This document shows positions 9,639 to 17,133 of a stretch of DNA of 64,000 bases, one piece after another; positions within the stretch are counted from its first letter, which is position 1, and each line of letters begins with the position of its first letter. Both the position numbers and the translations under genes were made by a program. The notes beneath the pieces were generated by a model, which saw nothing but the letters and a program-made list of their open reading frames with translations, did not search any database and was not told the DNA's origin. This DNA comes from an uncultured Ruminococcus sp. (GTDB lineage Bacteria > Bacillota > Clostridia > Oscillospirales > Ruminococcaceae). Where the stretch lies: positions 1-64,000 of the forward strand of contig CANQVK010000003.1 in NCBI GenBank assembly GCA_947627275.1. Direction: 5' to 3'.

Positions 9639-9667
9639 ATTTTATCACATTTCACAAAAAACTGCAA
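9639..9667 (-). promoter_or_regulatory. Sigma-A-type promoter of ddl
   Basis: On the minus strand TTGCAG (9662-9667), 17-bp spacer, TAAAAT (9639-9644), about 55 bp upstream of the ddl start codon. Confidence 0.6.
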
Positions 9668-9743
9668 GGGTTTTTCGCAAAAAATCTAAAAAAACAGCAA
9701 ATCAAGTTAATAGTGTACAATTGTAAACAGTATTTTTTGTGCA

Positions 9744-9781
9744 AAAAAACGAAAAAGTCCTGCCGATTTCAGCGACAGGAC
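9744..9781 (-). terminator. Terminator of the GH130 gene
   Basis: On the minus strand GTCCTG pairs with CAGGAC around a 13-nt loop, followed by TTTTTCGTTTTTTT. It lies 13 nt after the GH130 stop codon. Confidence 0.8.
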
Positions 9782-9794
9782 ATTTATAATTATT

Positions 9795-10814
9795 TTATCT
9801 TTTGCCGAGCGACTTGTCGTCCTCCGAAAGATCGTCATACTTTAAAATATATCTGTAGATTTCATCAACGGTCGTATATGCTACTCCGACATAGCTGTCC
9901 GCACAGCCGTAATACAAAGCGATTCTGCCTGTTTCGGAGTCGTGCAGGGTAGCGCACGGGAAGCAAACATTCGGTACGAAACCGCATTCCTCGTACCATT
10001 CTTCCGGTGTGAGAACGTACCGTGAACAGCGGTGGAGGACTTTTGACGGCTCGTCAAGGTCAAGTATCGCCGCTCCAACGCTGTAAACGTATCCGCTGCA
10101 TGTCTGAACTACGCCGTGATAGAACATCAGCCAGCCCTTGTTCGTTTCGATGGGAGCTGCGCCACCGCCGATTTTCAGCCTTTCCCACCAGTTTTCCGAC
10201 TTGCTCATAACATGGCGGTGTCTGCCCCAGTAAACCATATCCGGGCTTTCGCTGATGAAAATATCCCCGAAAGCCGTGTGACCGTTATCGCAGGGACGTG
10301 ACAGCATGACGAAGTTTCCGTTGATTTTTCTCGGGAACAGCACGGCGTTGCGGTTGTAAGGCAGAAATGGATTTTCAAGGCGGATAAATGTTCTGAAATC
10401 ATTGGTTTTCGCCATGCCGATAGCCGCTCCGTACATATCCTGACACCAGATTATGTAATAAGTATCATCTACTTTAATTAATCTTGGGTCATAGGCGTAA
10501 ATTGGCTGAGAGGGATCGCCGTTTTCGTCTGTGAACTTAATTTTTTCTTCCTGAAAGCTCCAGTTAAGGGCGTTGCTGCTTGTACCGAAGTACACATGGG
10601 GAACTCCGTCGCGCTGTTCGCCTCGGAAAACGCCAACGAATCCGTCATTATAGGGAATAACTGCGCTGTTGAATATACGCGCCACATCGGGGAGCGGATT
10701 ACGCCGTATGATAGGGTTATCCGTGTGCCGCCACATAGGCAAAGTACAACCCTCGGGTTTATCCTGCCACGGAATATTCGGCAGCGGCGGTGAAATAATT
10801 TTTATCTTTGACAT
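9795..10814 (-). CDS. GH130 beta-1,4-mannoside phosphorylase (mannooligosaccharide type)
   Basis: Cytoplasmic phosphorylase that would release alpha-mannose-1-phosphate from beta-1,4-mannooligosaccharides. Family features: NPIIRRNPLPDVARIFNSAV near the N-terminus, the YDPRLIKVDDTYYIIWC region containing the catalytic Asp and the phosphate-binding Arg, KIGGGAAPIETNKGWLMFYHG, and the C-terminal IALYYGCADSYVGVAYTTV. This pattern fits the GH130_2 group, which includes a Ruminococcus albus enzyme. The exact chain-length preference is not readable. Start at 10814 with AGGAG 8 nt upstream. It is divergent from galactokinase. Confidence 0.88.
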   Translation of the reverse strand: MSKIKIISPPLPNIPWQDKPEGCTLPMWRHTDNPIIRRNPLPDVARIFNSAVIPYNDGFVGVFRGEQRDGVPHVYFGTSSNALNWSFQEEKIKFTDENGDPSQPIYAYDPRLIKVDDTYYIIWCQDMYGAAIGMAKTNDFRTFIRLENPFLPYNRNAVLFPRKINGNFVMLSRPCDNGHTAFGDIFISESPDMVYWGRHRHVMSKSENWWERLKIGGGAAPIETNKGWLMFYHGVVQTCSGYVYSVGAAILDLDEPSKVLHRCSRYVLTPEEWYEECGFVPNVCFPCATLHDSETGRIALYYGCADSYVGVAYTTVDEIYRYILKYDDLSEDDKSLGKR

Positions 10815-10828
10815 TTTTATCACTCCTG

Positions 10829-10849
10829 ATTAACTTAAAATAAGTTAAT
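10829..10849. promoter_or_regulatory. 21-bp palindrome, candidate operator of the GH130 gene
   Basis: ATTAACTTA-AAA-TAAGTTAAT: perfect 9-bp arms around a 3-bp centre. It lies between the strong minus-strand promoter (10875-10903) and the GH130 SD, about 20-40 nt after the predicted transcription start, a good place for a repressor. Confidence 0.55.
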
Positions 10850-10874
10850 TTATCGCTGTATTTATTATAATTTA

Positions 10875-10903
10875 AGTATACATTATTTTTATTTATATGT
10901 CAA
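10875..10903 (-). promoter_or_regulatory. Sigma-A-type promoter of the GH130 gene
   Basis: Minus strand: TTGACA (10898-10903), 17-bp AT-rich spacer, TATACT (10875-10880). One of the best promoter matches in the window. Confidence 0.8.
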
Positions 10904-11076
10904 GTGTTTTTGAAAATTTGTCCAAATCGCACGGAATAAAGCTGTTTGATTTGTTAAAAAGACCGTAAATATCGGTCAGAGAAAGAAATTTTCCTAAAAT
11001 TGTAGATTTTTTTCGGAAAATGGTTTATAATAAATTTATTGAACATATATACTATGAAGTTTAAGGAGTTTTACTT

Positions 11077-12360
11077 ATGACCGTGTACGAGCTTTCAAAT
11101 GCCCTCTCAAACGGCGGACTGGACGAGATCTTTTCCCGAATTTACGGAAGATCGGATATGGAACTTCTGCGGCAGAGGGCGAGATACCTGAACGCTGCCG
11201 AAAAGTTTTCAAGGCTTTATCCTGAACGTGAGGAGATTCATGTTTTTTCCGCTCCGGGACGAACGGAAATAGGAGGAAATCATACCGATCATCAGCACGG
11301 ATGCGTCCTTGCGGCGGCTGTTACTTCAGATACCGTTGCGATAGTCGGTTTTCATGACGAGGGGATTGTGCGGGTAAGATCAGAGGGCCACAAGCCTGAT
11401 GTCATTGATCTTTCCGACCTTTCTCTGAATAATGATGAGACAGGACACGGCGGTGCAATAATTCGGGGCGTGCTTGCTAAATTCAAGGAGATGGGCGTAA
11501 AAATCGGCGGATTTGACGCGTATACGACGTCGGACGTTTCAAGCGGCATCGGATTGTCCTCATCTGCGGCATTTGAAGTCCTTATCGGTACTATCGTTGA
11601 CCAATATTATAACGCCGGAAGAACAGGCGCTGTTGAGATCGCAAAAATCGGTCAGTATGCAGAAAATGTTTATTTCGGCAAGGCAAGCGGACTTATGGAT
11701 CAAATGGTAAGTTCTGTAGGAGGTTTCACATTTATAGACTTCAAAGATCCGGATATGCCGTTGATACGCTCGATCAATTCCGATTTTTCCACGTCGGGCT
11801 ACAGCCTTTGCATTGTTGATACAAAGGGCAGTCACAGTGACCTTAGCGATGATTATTCTGAAATTCCGAACGATATGAGGACGGTCGCCGCTCAGTTGGG
11901 GGTCGAGTTTCTCCGTGATGCGGATGAGGAGGAGTTTTACGAAAAGCTCCCGAAAATTCGTGAAAAATGTACTGACCGCGCCGTACTCAGAGTGATTCAC
12001 TTTTTTGATGAAAGCAGACGTGCGGAGCTTGAGGGCGAGGCTTTGGAAAGCGGCAGACTGACCGATTTTTTCAGCCTTGTAAACGAATCCGGCGACTCCT
12101 CGGCAATGCTTCTTCAAAACCTGCATTCTCCGAAAAGAGCCGGAGACAGGGAGCTTATGGTCGGCATTGCGATCAGCAGACGCTTTCTCAGGGGCAGCGG
12201 AGCGGTCAGGGTTCACGGCGGCGGATTTGCTGGGACGATACAGGCGTTTGTTCCGAAATATATGGAAAAAGGCTATGCAAGAGAGCTTGACCGCATATTC
12301 GGAGAAGGCAGCTGTCACGTTCTCGGTATCAGGCAGGACGGCGGAATTAAGGTTGTTTAA
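11077..12360 (+). CDS. galK: Galactokinase (GHMP kinase)
   Basis: Phosphorylates galactose to galactose-1-phosphate (Leloir pathway). 427 residues, about 40 longer than usual, due to an N-terminal helical extension (1-50). GHMP motifs: GRTEIGGNHTDHQHG (a variant of the galactokinase signature GRxNLIGEHTDY), the ATP-binding loop SSGIGLSSSAAFEVLIG, and C-terminal VHGGGFAGTIQAF. The signature change leaves some doubt about the exact sugar. SD AAGGAG. Divergent from GH130, which together suggests use of galactomannan-type oligosaccharides. Cardiolipin synthase follows at 49 bp. Confidence 0.88.
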   Translation: MTVYELSNALSNGGLDEIFSRIYGRSDMELLRQRARYLNAAEKFSRLYPEREEIHVFSAPGRTEIGGNHTDHQHGCVLAAAVTSDTVAIVGFHDEGIVRVRSEGHKPDVIDLSDLSLNNDETGHGGAIIRGVLAKFKEMGVKIGGFDAYTTSDVSSGIGLSSSAAFEVLIGTIVDQYYNAGRTGAVEIAKIGQYAENVYFGKASGLMDQMVSSVGGFTFIDFKDPDMPLIRSINSDFSTSGYSLCIVDTKGSHSDLSDDYSEIPNDMRTVAAQLGVEFLRDADEEEFYEKLPKIREKCTDRAVLRVIHFFDESRRAELEGEALESGRLTDFFSLVNESGDSSAMLLQNLHSPKRAGDRELMVGIAISRRFLRGSGAVRVHGGGFAGTIQAFVPKYMEKGYARELDRIFGEGSCHVLGIRQDGGIKVV

Positions 12361-12409
12361 GTATATTTTTTGAAAACAGAGATTTGAATTTAATTAAAGG
12401 ATATATAAA

Positions 12410-13987
12410 ATGTTTCGTAAAAAAATACCCGATGAAGGTATATTAAGGCTAATACCCAAGAGAAAAAAGGGATTTTTCAAGCTGATATTCAGCCGATTTT
12501 TCATGATAATACTGCTGATCGCCCTGCAAATATTCATACTTATTTCAATGTTCATACATTTTGAGGCGATACTTCCTTATTCAAGGGCGTTTTATACAGT
12601 TTTTACCATAGTCATGATATGCTGGCTTTTTAACAGCAAAATGGATTCAACTGCCAAGCTGACGTGGATGATGATCTTTTACCTGTTCCCGATCCCCGGA
12701 ACTATTCTGTTTTATCTTACACAGAAGGATTTCGGACACCTTGCCATAACAAAGCGCGTGGAGACTCTTATACAGGAAACTAAAATGATACTGCCGCAGA
12801 AGAAGTCTGTCATGGAGGATGTTCAGTTGAGCGACTCGGGAACGGACGACCTCTGCCGTTATGTCAACCGGACGGGCTGTTTCCCGATATATGAAAATAC
12901 AGATACGGTATATTTCCCGAGCGGCGAAGCAAAATTCGAGTCGCTTATGGCGGAGCTTGAAAATGCGAAAAACTTTATTTTTATGGAGTATTTCATTATT
13001 GACGAGGGCTATATGTGGGGAAAGATACTCGAGATACTGCGCAGAAAAGCGGCTCAGGGCGTGGACGTCCGCGTAATGTATGACGGAATGTGCGAAATGT
13101 CAACCCTTACTCATGATTATCCGAAAAGAATGGCTGAACTTGGCATAAAATGCAAGGCGTTCTCTCCTATAACTCCCTTTTTGTCCACCTATTACAATTA
13201 CCGCGACCATCGTAAAATCCTTGTTATAGATGGAAAAACGGCTTATACGGGCGGGATAAATTTCGCAGACGAGTATATAAACCGACATGAACGCTTCGGA
13301 CATTGGAAGGATGCGGCGATCATGCTGAAAGGGGAAGCTGTGCCGAGCTTTACTCTGATGTTTCTCCAGATGTGGAATATCAATGAAAAAAATGCAGAGT
13401 GGGACGAGTGGCTTAAGCCGAAGCTGTCCGTAAAGGGCGGCGGATTTGTTATGCCTTATGCGGACTGTCCTCTTGACGATGATAAGGTCGGGGAAAACGT
13501 TTATATGGATATTCTCAATCGTGCGACAAGCTACGTTCATATTATGACACCGTATCTTATACTTGACGGCGAATTGGAAAGTTCGCTTAAATTTGCGGCA
13601 CAGAGGGGTATTGACGTGAAGATAATACTTCCCGGTATCCCCGATAAAAAGGCGGCATACGCTCTTGCCAAGACTCATTATAAGGAGCTTGTCAGGGCAG
13701 GCGTCAAGATCTATGAGTATACGCCCGGATTTGTCCATTCAAAAGTGTTTGTGTGCGACGATGAGAAGGCTGTTGTGGGTACGATAAATCTTGATTATCG
13801 AAGTCTCTATCATCATTTTGAGTGTGCGGCGTATATGTACAGGACTTCGTGTATTCCCGATATTGAGCGCGATTTTGACGAGACTCTGAAGCTCTGCCGT
13901 CAAGTAACTCCCGAAACGATAAAAAAAGAACGTCTGTATTACAAAATTACGGGTCAGATATTGAAATTTGTCGCTCCGTTGTTTTAA
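12410..13987 (+). CDS. cls: Cardiolipin synthase
   Basis: Membrane phospholipase D-family enzyme that joins phosphatidylglycerols into cardiolipin. 525 residues: two or three N-terminal membrane segments (about 24-110), then two PLD domains with HKD motifs HRKILVIDGKTAYTGGINFA and HSKVFVCDDEKAVVGTINLD. Both HxKxxxxD motifs are intact. The C-terminal KFVAPLF is a typical Cls end. SD AAGG upstream of the ATG. Two mobile-element relics follow directly. Confidence 0.95.
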   Translation: MFRKKIPDEGILRLIPKRKKGFFKLIFSRFFMIILLIALQIFILISMFIHFEAILPYSRAFYTVFTIVMICWLFNSKMDSTAKLTWMMIFYLFPIPGTILFYLTQKDFGHLAITKRVETLIQETKMILPQKKSVMEDVQLSDSGTDDLCRYVNRTGCFPIYENTDTVYFPSGEAKFESLMAELENAKNFIFMEYFIIDEGYMWGKILEILRRKAAQGVDVRVMYDGMCEMSTLTHDYPKRMAELGIKCKAFSPITPFLSTYYNYRDHRKILVIDGKTAYTGGINFADEYINRHERFGHWKDAAIMLKGEAVPSFTLMFLQMWNINEKNAEWDEWLKPKLSVKGGGFVMPYADCPLDDDKVGENVYMDILNRATSYVHIMTPYLILDGELESSLKFAAQRGIDVKIILPGIPDKKAAYALAKTHYKELVRAGVKIYEYTPGFVHSKVFVCDDEKAVVGTINLDYRSLYHHFECAAYMYRTSCIPDIERDFDETLKLCRQVTPETIKKERLYYKITGQILKFVAPLF

Positions 13988-13997
13988 TTTGATCAAT

Positions 13998-14075
13998 AGA
14001 CCTCCTCGGAAACTAACGCACACCGCCTGTCAAATCTTTTGCCATATGGCTGCACCTTAGTTTCCGATGAGGTCT
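13998..14075. repeat. 78-bp palindromic MITE-like element, copy 2
   Basis: Reverse-complement copy of the element at 124-201 with the same length, the same internal CCATATGG block, cleaner inverted-repeat ends (AGACCTCCTCGGAAACTAA against TTAGTTTCCGATGAGGTCT) and TA at both edges. It begins 10 bp after the cls stop codon. Confidence 0.8.
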
Positions 14076-14077
14076 AA

Positions 14078-14237
14078 GAGCCTGTTCAGAATCTTTTTCC
14101 GCACGTTTTTTCGGCAAATTTTGCCGTTTACTGCGTCAAAAATCCTTGCAATACGACAGTATTCCTGCGGATTTTTTCCTTGTAAACAACAAAATTATGC
14201 ACGAAAATCCGCACATAAAAAGATTCTGAACAGGCTC
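14078..14237. mobile_element. 160-bp MITE with 21-bp terminal inverted repeats
   Basis: Ends are a perfect inverted repeat GAGCCTGTTCAGAATCTTTTT (14078-14098 and 14217-14237). The element is flanked by TAA on both sides (14075-14077, 14238-14240), a likely 3-bp target duplication. It has no open reading frame. GAG ends with a T-N-A target resemble IS5-group elements (established for IS1031-like members); the parent transposase is not in the window. It abuts the 78-bp element, so the two are nested or tandem insertions. Confidence 0.8.
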
Positions 14238-14249
14238 TAATACAATAAA

Positions 14250-14292
14250 AGTCCCGCGATGAACTTTATGTACATCGCAGGACTTGTTTTTT
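14250..14292. terminator. Terminator between cls and the minus-strand lipoprotein
   Basis: AGTCCCGCGATG pairs with CATCGCAGGACT (one mismatch) around an 11-nt loop, then TGTTTTTT on the plus side and TTTTATTG on the minus side. It can end transcription from both convergent genes. Confidence 0.8.
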
Positions 14293-14315
14293 AGAGACTG
14301 CATATTTTTTGTCGG

Positions 14316-14873
14316 TTATTTGCTTATTTCGGAGCCGGTATCGTCGGCAAAAAATGAGATCTGAACGCCGTATTCCGACTCGCTGCCTGTAAGCTGCATT
14401 ATCAGAATTGACGTTTTTTCTCCGAGGGGAGCATTGTTCCATTCAGCGATATATTCATTTGAAGTTGACGGCTCACCGTAAATATCGCTCGTTTTTTGTA
14501 TCCATTTTTGGTATTCCTGTTCAATATTTTCGGCAGAACAGCGACTGCGGTAATTGAATCCTATCAACCCTAAGCTCGTGAAGCATAGGGTCAGATCCCA
14601 TTTTTCGTCATACAGCATAATGTCGTTATACTCGATCAACGTTTGGAGCTGCCCTGAAGAGCTGACTTCTTCCGATTCCGATGCTATGTCGTATTTATTC
14701 ATTAGATCTTTTGCAGTTTCCACATCAGAGTAAAACGCTATATGGTTCACGGAATAATCATCGGTTATACTGTTGTCATCTTTTTTATTATTTTCACAGC
14801 CTGAAAGCATAAAAAAACAAAGAAAAAAGCAAAGAAAGCTGTTTATGCGGTGATGCCTTAAATTCTTATACAT
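14316..14873 (-). CDS. Lipoprotein of unknown function
   Basis: 185 residues with a lipoprotein signal peptide (FLCFFLCFFMLSGC; lipobox L-S-G-C near residue 26). The mature part has no family I recognise; it has a short predicted alpha/beta pattern with a DVETAKDLMNKYDIASES helix and KWDLTLCFTSLGLIGFNYRS strands. SD AAGGAGG precedes the ATG. It lies 28 bp downstream of the ThrE-type exporter on the same strand, so co-transcription is likely. No function is claimed. Confidence 0.75.
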   Translation of the reverse strand: MYKNLRHHRINSFLCFFLCFFMLSGCENNKKDDNSITDDYSVNHIAFYSDVETAKDLMNKYDIASESEEVSSSGQLQTLIEYNDIMLYDEKWDLTLCFTSLGLIGFNYRSRCSAENIEQEYQKWIQKTSDIYGEPSTSNEYIAEWNNAPLGEKTSILIMQLTGSESEYGVQISFFADDTGSEISK

Positions 14874-14901
14874 ATAAGTCCTCCTTAATATGTAAAATAT
14901 T

Positions 14902-16224
14902 TTATGAGCTTTTACGGAAATTCTTATCCGTCAGAATACGTGCAAAAATCAGTCCCAAAGGCAGGGCTGTTATTATAAGTATTGCTTTGGTAAGCCAAAG
15001 TCCGCCCTCTGCAATGTCATTTTTGGCTATGAAGAATATCCCCTTGTAGAGGAACATTCCCGGAACCATAATGACTATTGACGGTACAGTCAGGGTTATT
15101 CTCGGGAAACCTATCAGCGGCTTTACGGCAGAAGCAAGAAGTCCGGCTGTAAGGGTTCCTATAAATGCCGCAGCAGCAGGGTGAATGCCCGTAAAGTCGA
15201 TAAGCTCCAGACGAAGCGTGTTGGCAAGCATACCGATCAGACCTGCGGTGAGAGCCATTTTGCGTGTGCTGTTGAACATCAGGGAGAATCCGTAAACTCC
15301 GACAAAACTTGTAACAAGGCGCAGCATGACCGTTAGCGGCAGGGAAAGCGAAATATCACTAAATTCTCCCGGTGCAAAGCCGAATACGGACGCTGTTATC
15401 CAACCTGTTAGAGTTGCCGGAACGATTATGAGCAGAGCATAGGTTATCCGCTCGATACCCGAACGCAGGTCAAGCTTCGCGAGGTCAAAACCGCCTGTGA
15501 TAAGGGGATAACCGGGTATAATAAACAGCAGTGAACAGATATATCCAGCCTGATGGACCGCCGATATTCCCAATAAAACTTCTGCAAGCTTGATAAGCAG
15601 AACATATGTGCAGCAGGCGGACGCAACGGCAGCAGCGACGTTGGCGAGGAGCGTGATATGGTTTTCCAGCAGCTTTTTACGCAGAAAATTTCCGACTCCC
15701 GCTCCGAAAAAAGCGCATATCATTTCAACTATACCGCCGCCGAGCAGAAAGGTAAAGGCACAGCATGCAAAAGCAGCGGCAAGACCTAATTTCCAAGCCT
15801 TGTAGTTCATGGGCATATTTTCGATCTTATCGAGTATGCGGTGGAACTGCTCTGCGGAGTATTTTTTTGTTCGCTCGGCAAAACTGTCTGCAAAATATTC
15901 AAGGTATGACAGCTTATGGGTATTTACGCCGGTAGTACGCAGGGAAAGTGCATTTGTGCAGACTTCTCCTCCGCCCGAGCAGGTGTATTCAATGGAAAGC
16001 AGACCGATGTCGGCGGTGCATGAGATACCCAATGCTCTTGCGACCTTGTTCATGGACGCACGGACACGCCATGCAGCCGTTCCCGAGGAGAGCATAAGCA
16101 GTCCCACACGTCCTATTACAGACGCCTTTTCTCTCAAAGACGCTTCTGCGATCGGATATGTACTTTCGCTGTCGATTACCTCATACCAGTTAATATCCAT
16201 ATGCTGTTTTCTGAAATTGCTCAT
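14902..16224 (-). CDS. Fused ThrE-type threonine/serine exporter family protein
   Basis: 440 residues that join the two halves of the ThrE family in one chain. The soluble N-terminal part (about 1-150) has the DUF1212 motif SSGTAAWRVRASMNKVARAL; about ten membrane segments follow, five per half (first half about 155-290; second ThrE_2-like half about 310-430 with FIGTLTAGLLAS). Many Firmicutes encode these as two proteins. Substrate amino acid or dicarboxylate cannot be decided. SD AGGAG just outside the inverted-repeat element at 16240-16364, which separates this gene from the ADP-ribosyltransferase-like gene upstream. Confidence 0.85.
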   Translation of the reverse strand: MSNFRKQHMDINWYEVIDSESTYPIAEASLREKASVIGRVGLLMLSSGTAAWRVRASMNKVARALGISCTADIGLLSIEYTCSGGGEVCTNALSLRTTGVNTHKLSYLEYFADSFAERTKKYSAEQFHRILDKIENMPMNYKAWKLGLAAAFACCAFTFLLGGGIVEMICAFFGAGVGNFLRKKLLENHITLLANVAAAVASACCTYVLLIKLAEVLLGISAVHQAGYICSLLFIIPGYPLITGGFDLAKLDLRSGIERITYALLIIVPATLTGWITASVFGFAPGEFSDISLSLPLTVMLRLVTSFVGVYGFSLMFNSTRKMALTAGLIGMLANTLRLELIDFTGIHPAAAAFIGTLTAGLLASAVKPLIGFPRITLTVPSIVIMVPGMFLYKGIFFIAKNDIAEGGLWLTKAILIITALPLGLIFARILTDKNFRKSS

Positions 16225-16239
16225 ATAATGCTCCTATAC

Positions 16240-16364
16240 ATACTCGCCGCTATTACAAAATATCCAGTAATGCAGACATAAGATCCGTCTGTCTGCGTCG
16301 TCGTCCTTGACATACGAACTTTCTGTTCAGCATTCTTTGGACATTTTGCAATTGCGGCGAGTAT
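16240..16364. mobile_element. 125-bp MITE-like element with about 27-bp terminal inverted repeats
   Basis: Left end ATACTCGCCGCTATTACAAA and right end (reverse complement) ATACTCGCCGCAATTGCAAA continue to match through AAT-TCCA. A shorter relative lies at 27815-27877. The right end overlaps the 3' end of the minus-strand gene at 16327-17130 and supplies its last 12 codons and stop. No transposase seen. Confidence 0.7.
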
Positions 16365-17130
16365 AGCTTTTCAACATAGAATAGATCACCGAACGAAAAT
16401 TATTCTTCCATTCCGAAAATTCCCATACGTCTGTTGAGTCGGGGATATTTCCGCTGTTAAGAGCTTCGTAGACCCTTATTCCGGCAGGACATGCCGTTAT
16501 ATCGGTGCCCGTAGACTTCTTATGTTCCTTTATTCCTGTTGCTGCGGCAATTACCGATATTTTAGGCGAGATACCGTCACTGTCGGTAATTTCCTTTTCT
16601 TTGTCGGACATCGGGACTTCTGTAATTTCAAGTTCAGTGAACGGCGGAAGGAGTATTTCGGCTTCTTCGGGCTTTGCATAAAAATCAAGCGTTTCCGCAG
16701 CGTTTATGCAATGACTTCCCTCGGGAAGGCTGAACCGCATGAGAGCTATCCCTCTGCGGTCGCGGTATGAATCAAGAAATCCCGCCGTTGATGTGGAGGT
16801 CATGGAGATCGTTTCCCCGAGACGTCGGCACAATTCAAAATCAGCCGCTCTTTCCACACGGAATACGTTATATTCCTTATGAAGCTGCGCCTTGCCGAAA
16901 GCGGAAAAAAGACCCTCAAAAAAGCTCAGAAGCCGAGGTATATCGGAAATAACCGCAGGATTGAGCAGTTTTCCCTCGGCTGCTCTTGCAGATTCGGAAA
17001 ATACATCGGGGAAAAACAGGGAATTGATCGTTACATAAGCCTTTGGGTCGCCGTAAAACGGGTCGTTCCCTGAAACGTCGCCGATATAGAATCTCAGGGA
17101 TTTCTCCTCAGCTTTGTTTAAAATACTCAT
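16327..17130 (-). CDS. Hypothetical protein with an R-STS-ExE ADP-ribosyltransferase-like pattern
   Basis: 267 residues, no signal peptide or membrane segment, so probably cytoplasmic. I see the three-part pattern of the R-S-E ADP-ribosyltransferase fold: R91 in EYNVFRVE, S112-T113-S114 in ISMTSTSTAGF, and E156-A157-E158 in EEAEILLPPFTELEI, the last closely like the E-x-E-[VI]-L-L-P turn of actin- and arginine-modifying toxins. Between them GIALMRFSLPEGSHCINAAE fits the expected strands. This is pattern recognition, not a profile search; loss of activity is possible. The start is 3 bp after the stop of the GGDEF/EAL gene, so the two form an operon. The last 12 residues come from the inserted element at 16240-16364, so the native C-terminus may have been replaced. 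Confidence 0.55.
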   Translation of the reverse strand: MSILNKAEEKSLRFYIGDVSGNDPFYGDPKAYVTINSLFFPDVFSESARAAEGKLLNPAVISDIPRLLSFFEGLFSAFGKAQLHKEYNVFRVERAADFELCRRLGETISMTSTSTAGFLDSYRDRRGIALMRFSLPEGSHCINAAETLDFYAKPEEAEILLPPFTELEITEVPMSDKEKEITDSDGISPKISVIAAATGIKEHKKSTGTDITACPAGIRVYEALNSGNIPDSTDVWEFSEWKNNFRSVIYSMLKSYTRRNCKMSKEC

Positions 17131-17133
17131 TTC

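Noticed and set aside
11560-12318. 252-codon minus-strand open frame opposite galactokinase
   Set aside because: No domain, no SD, and the galactokinase motifs are on the plus strand.
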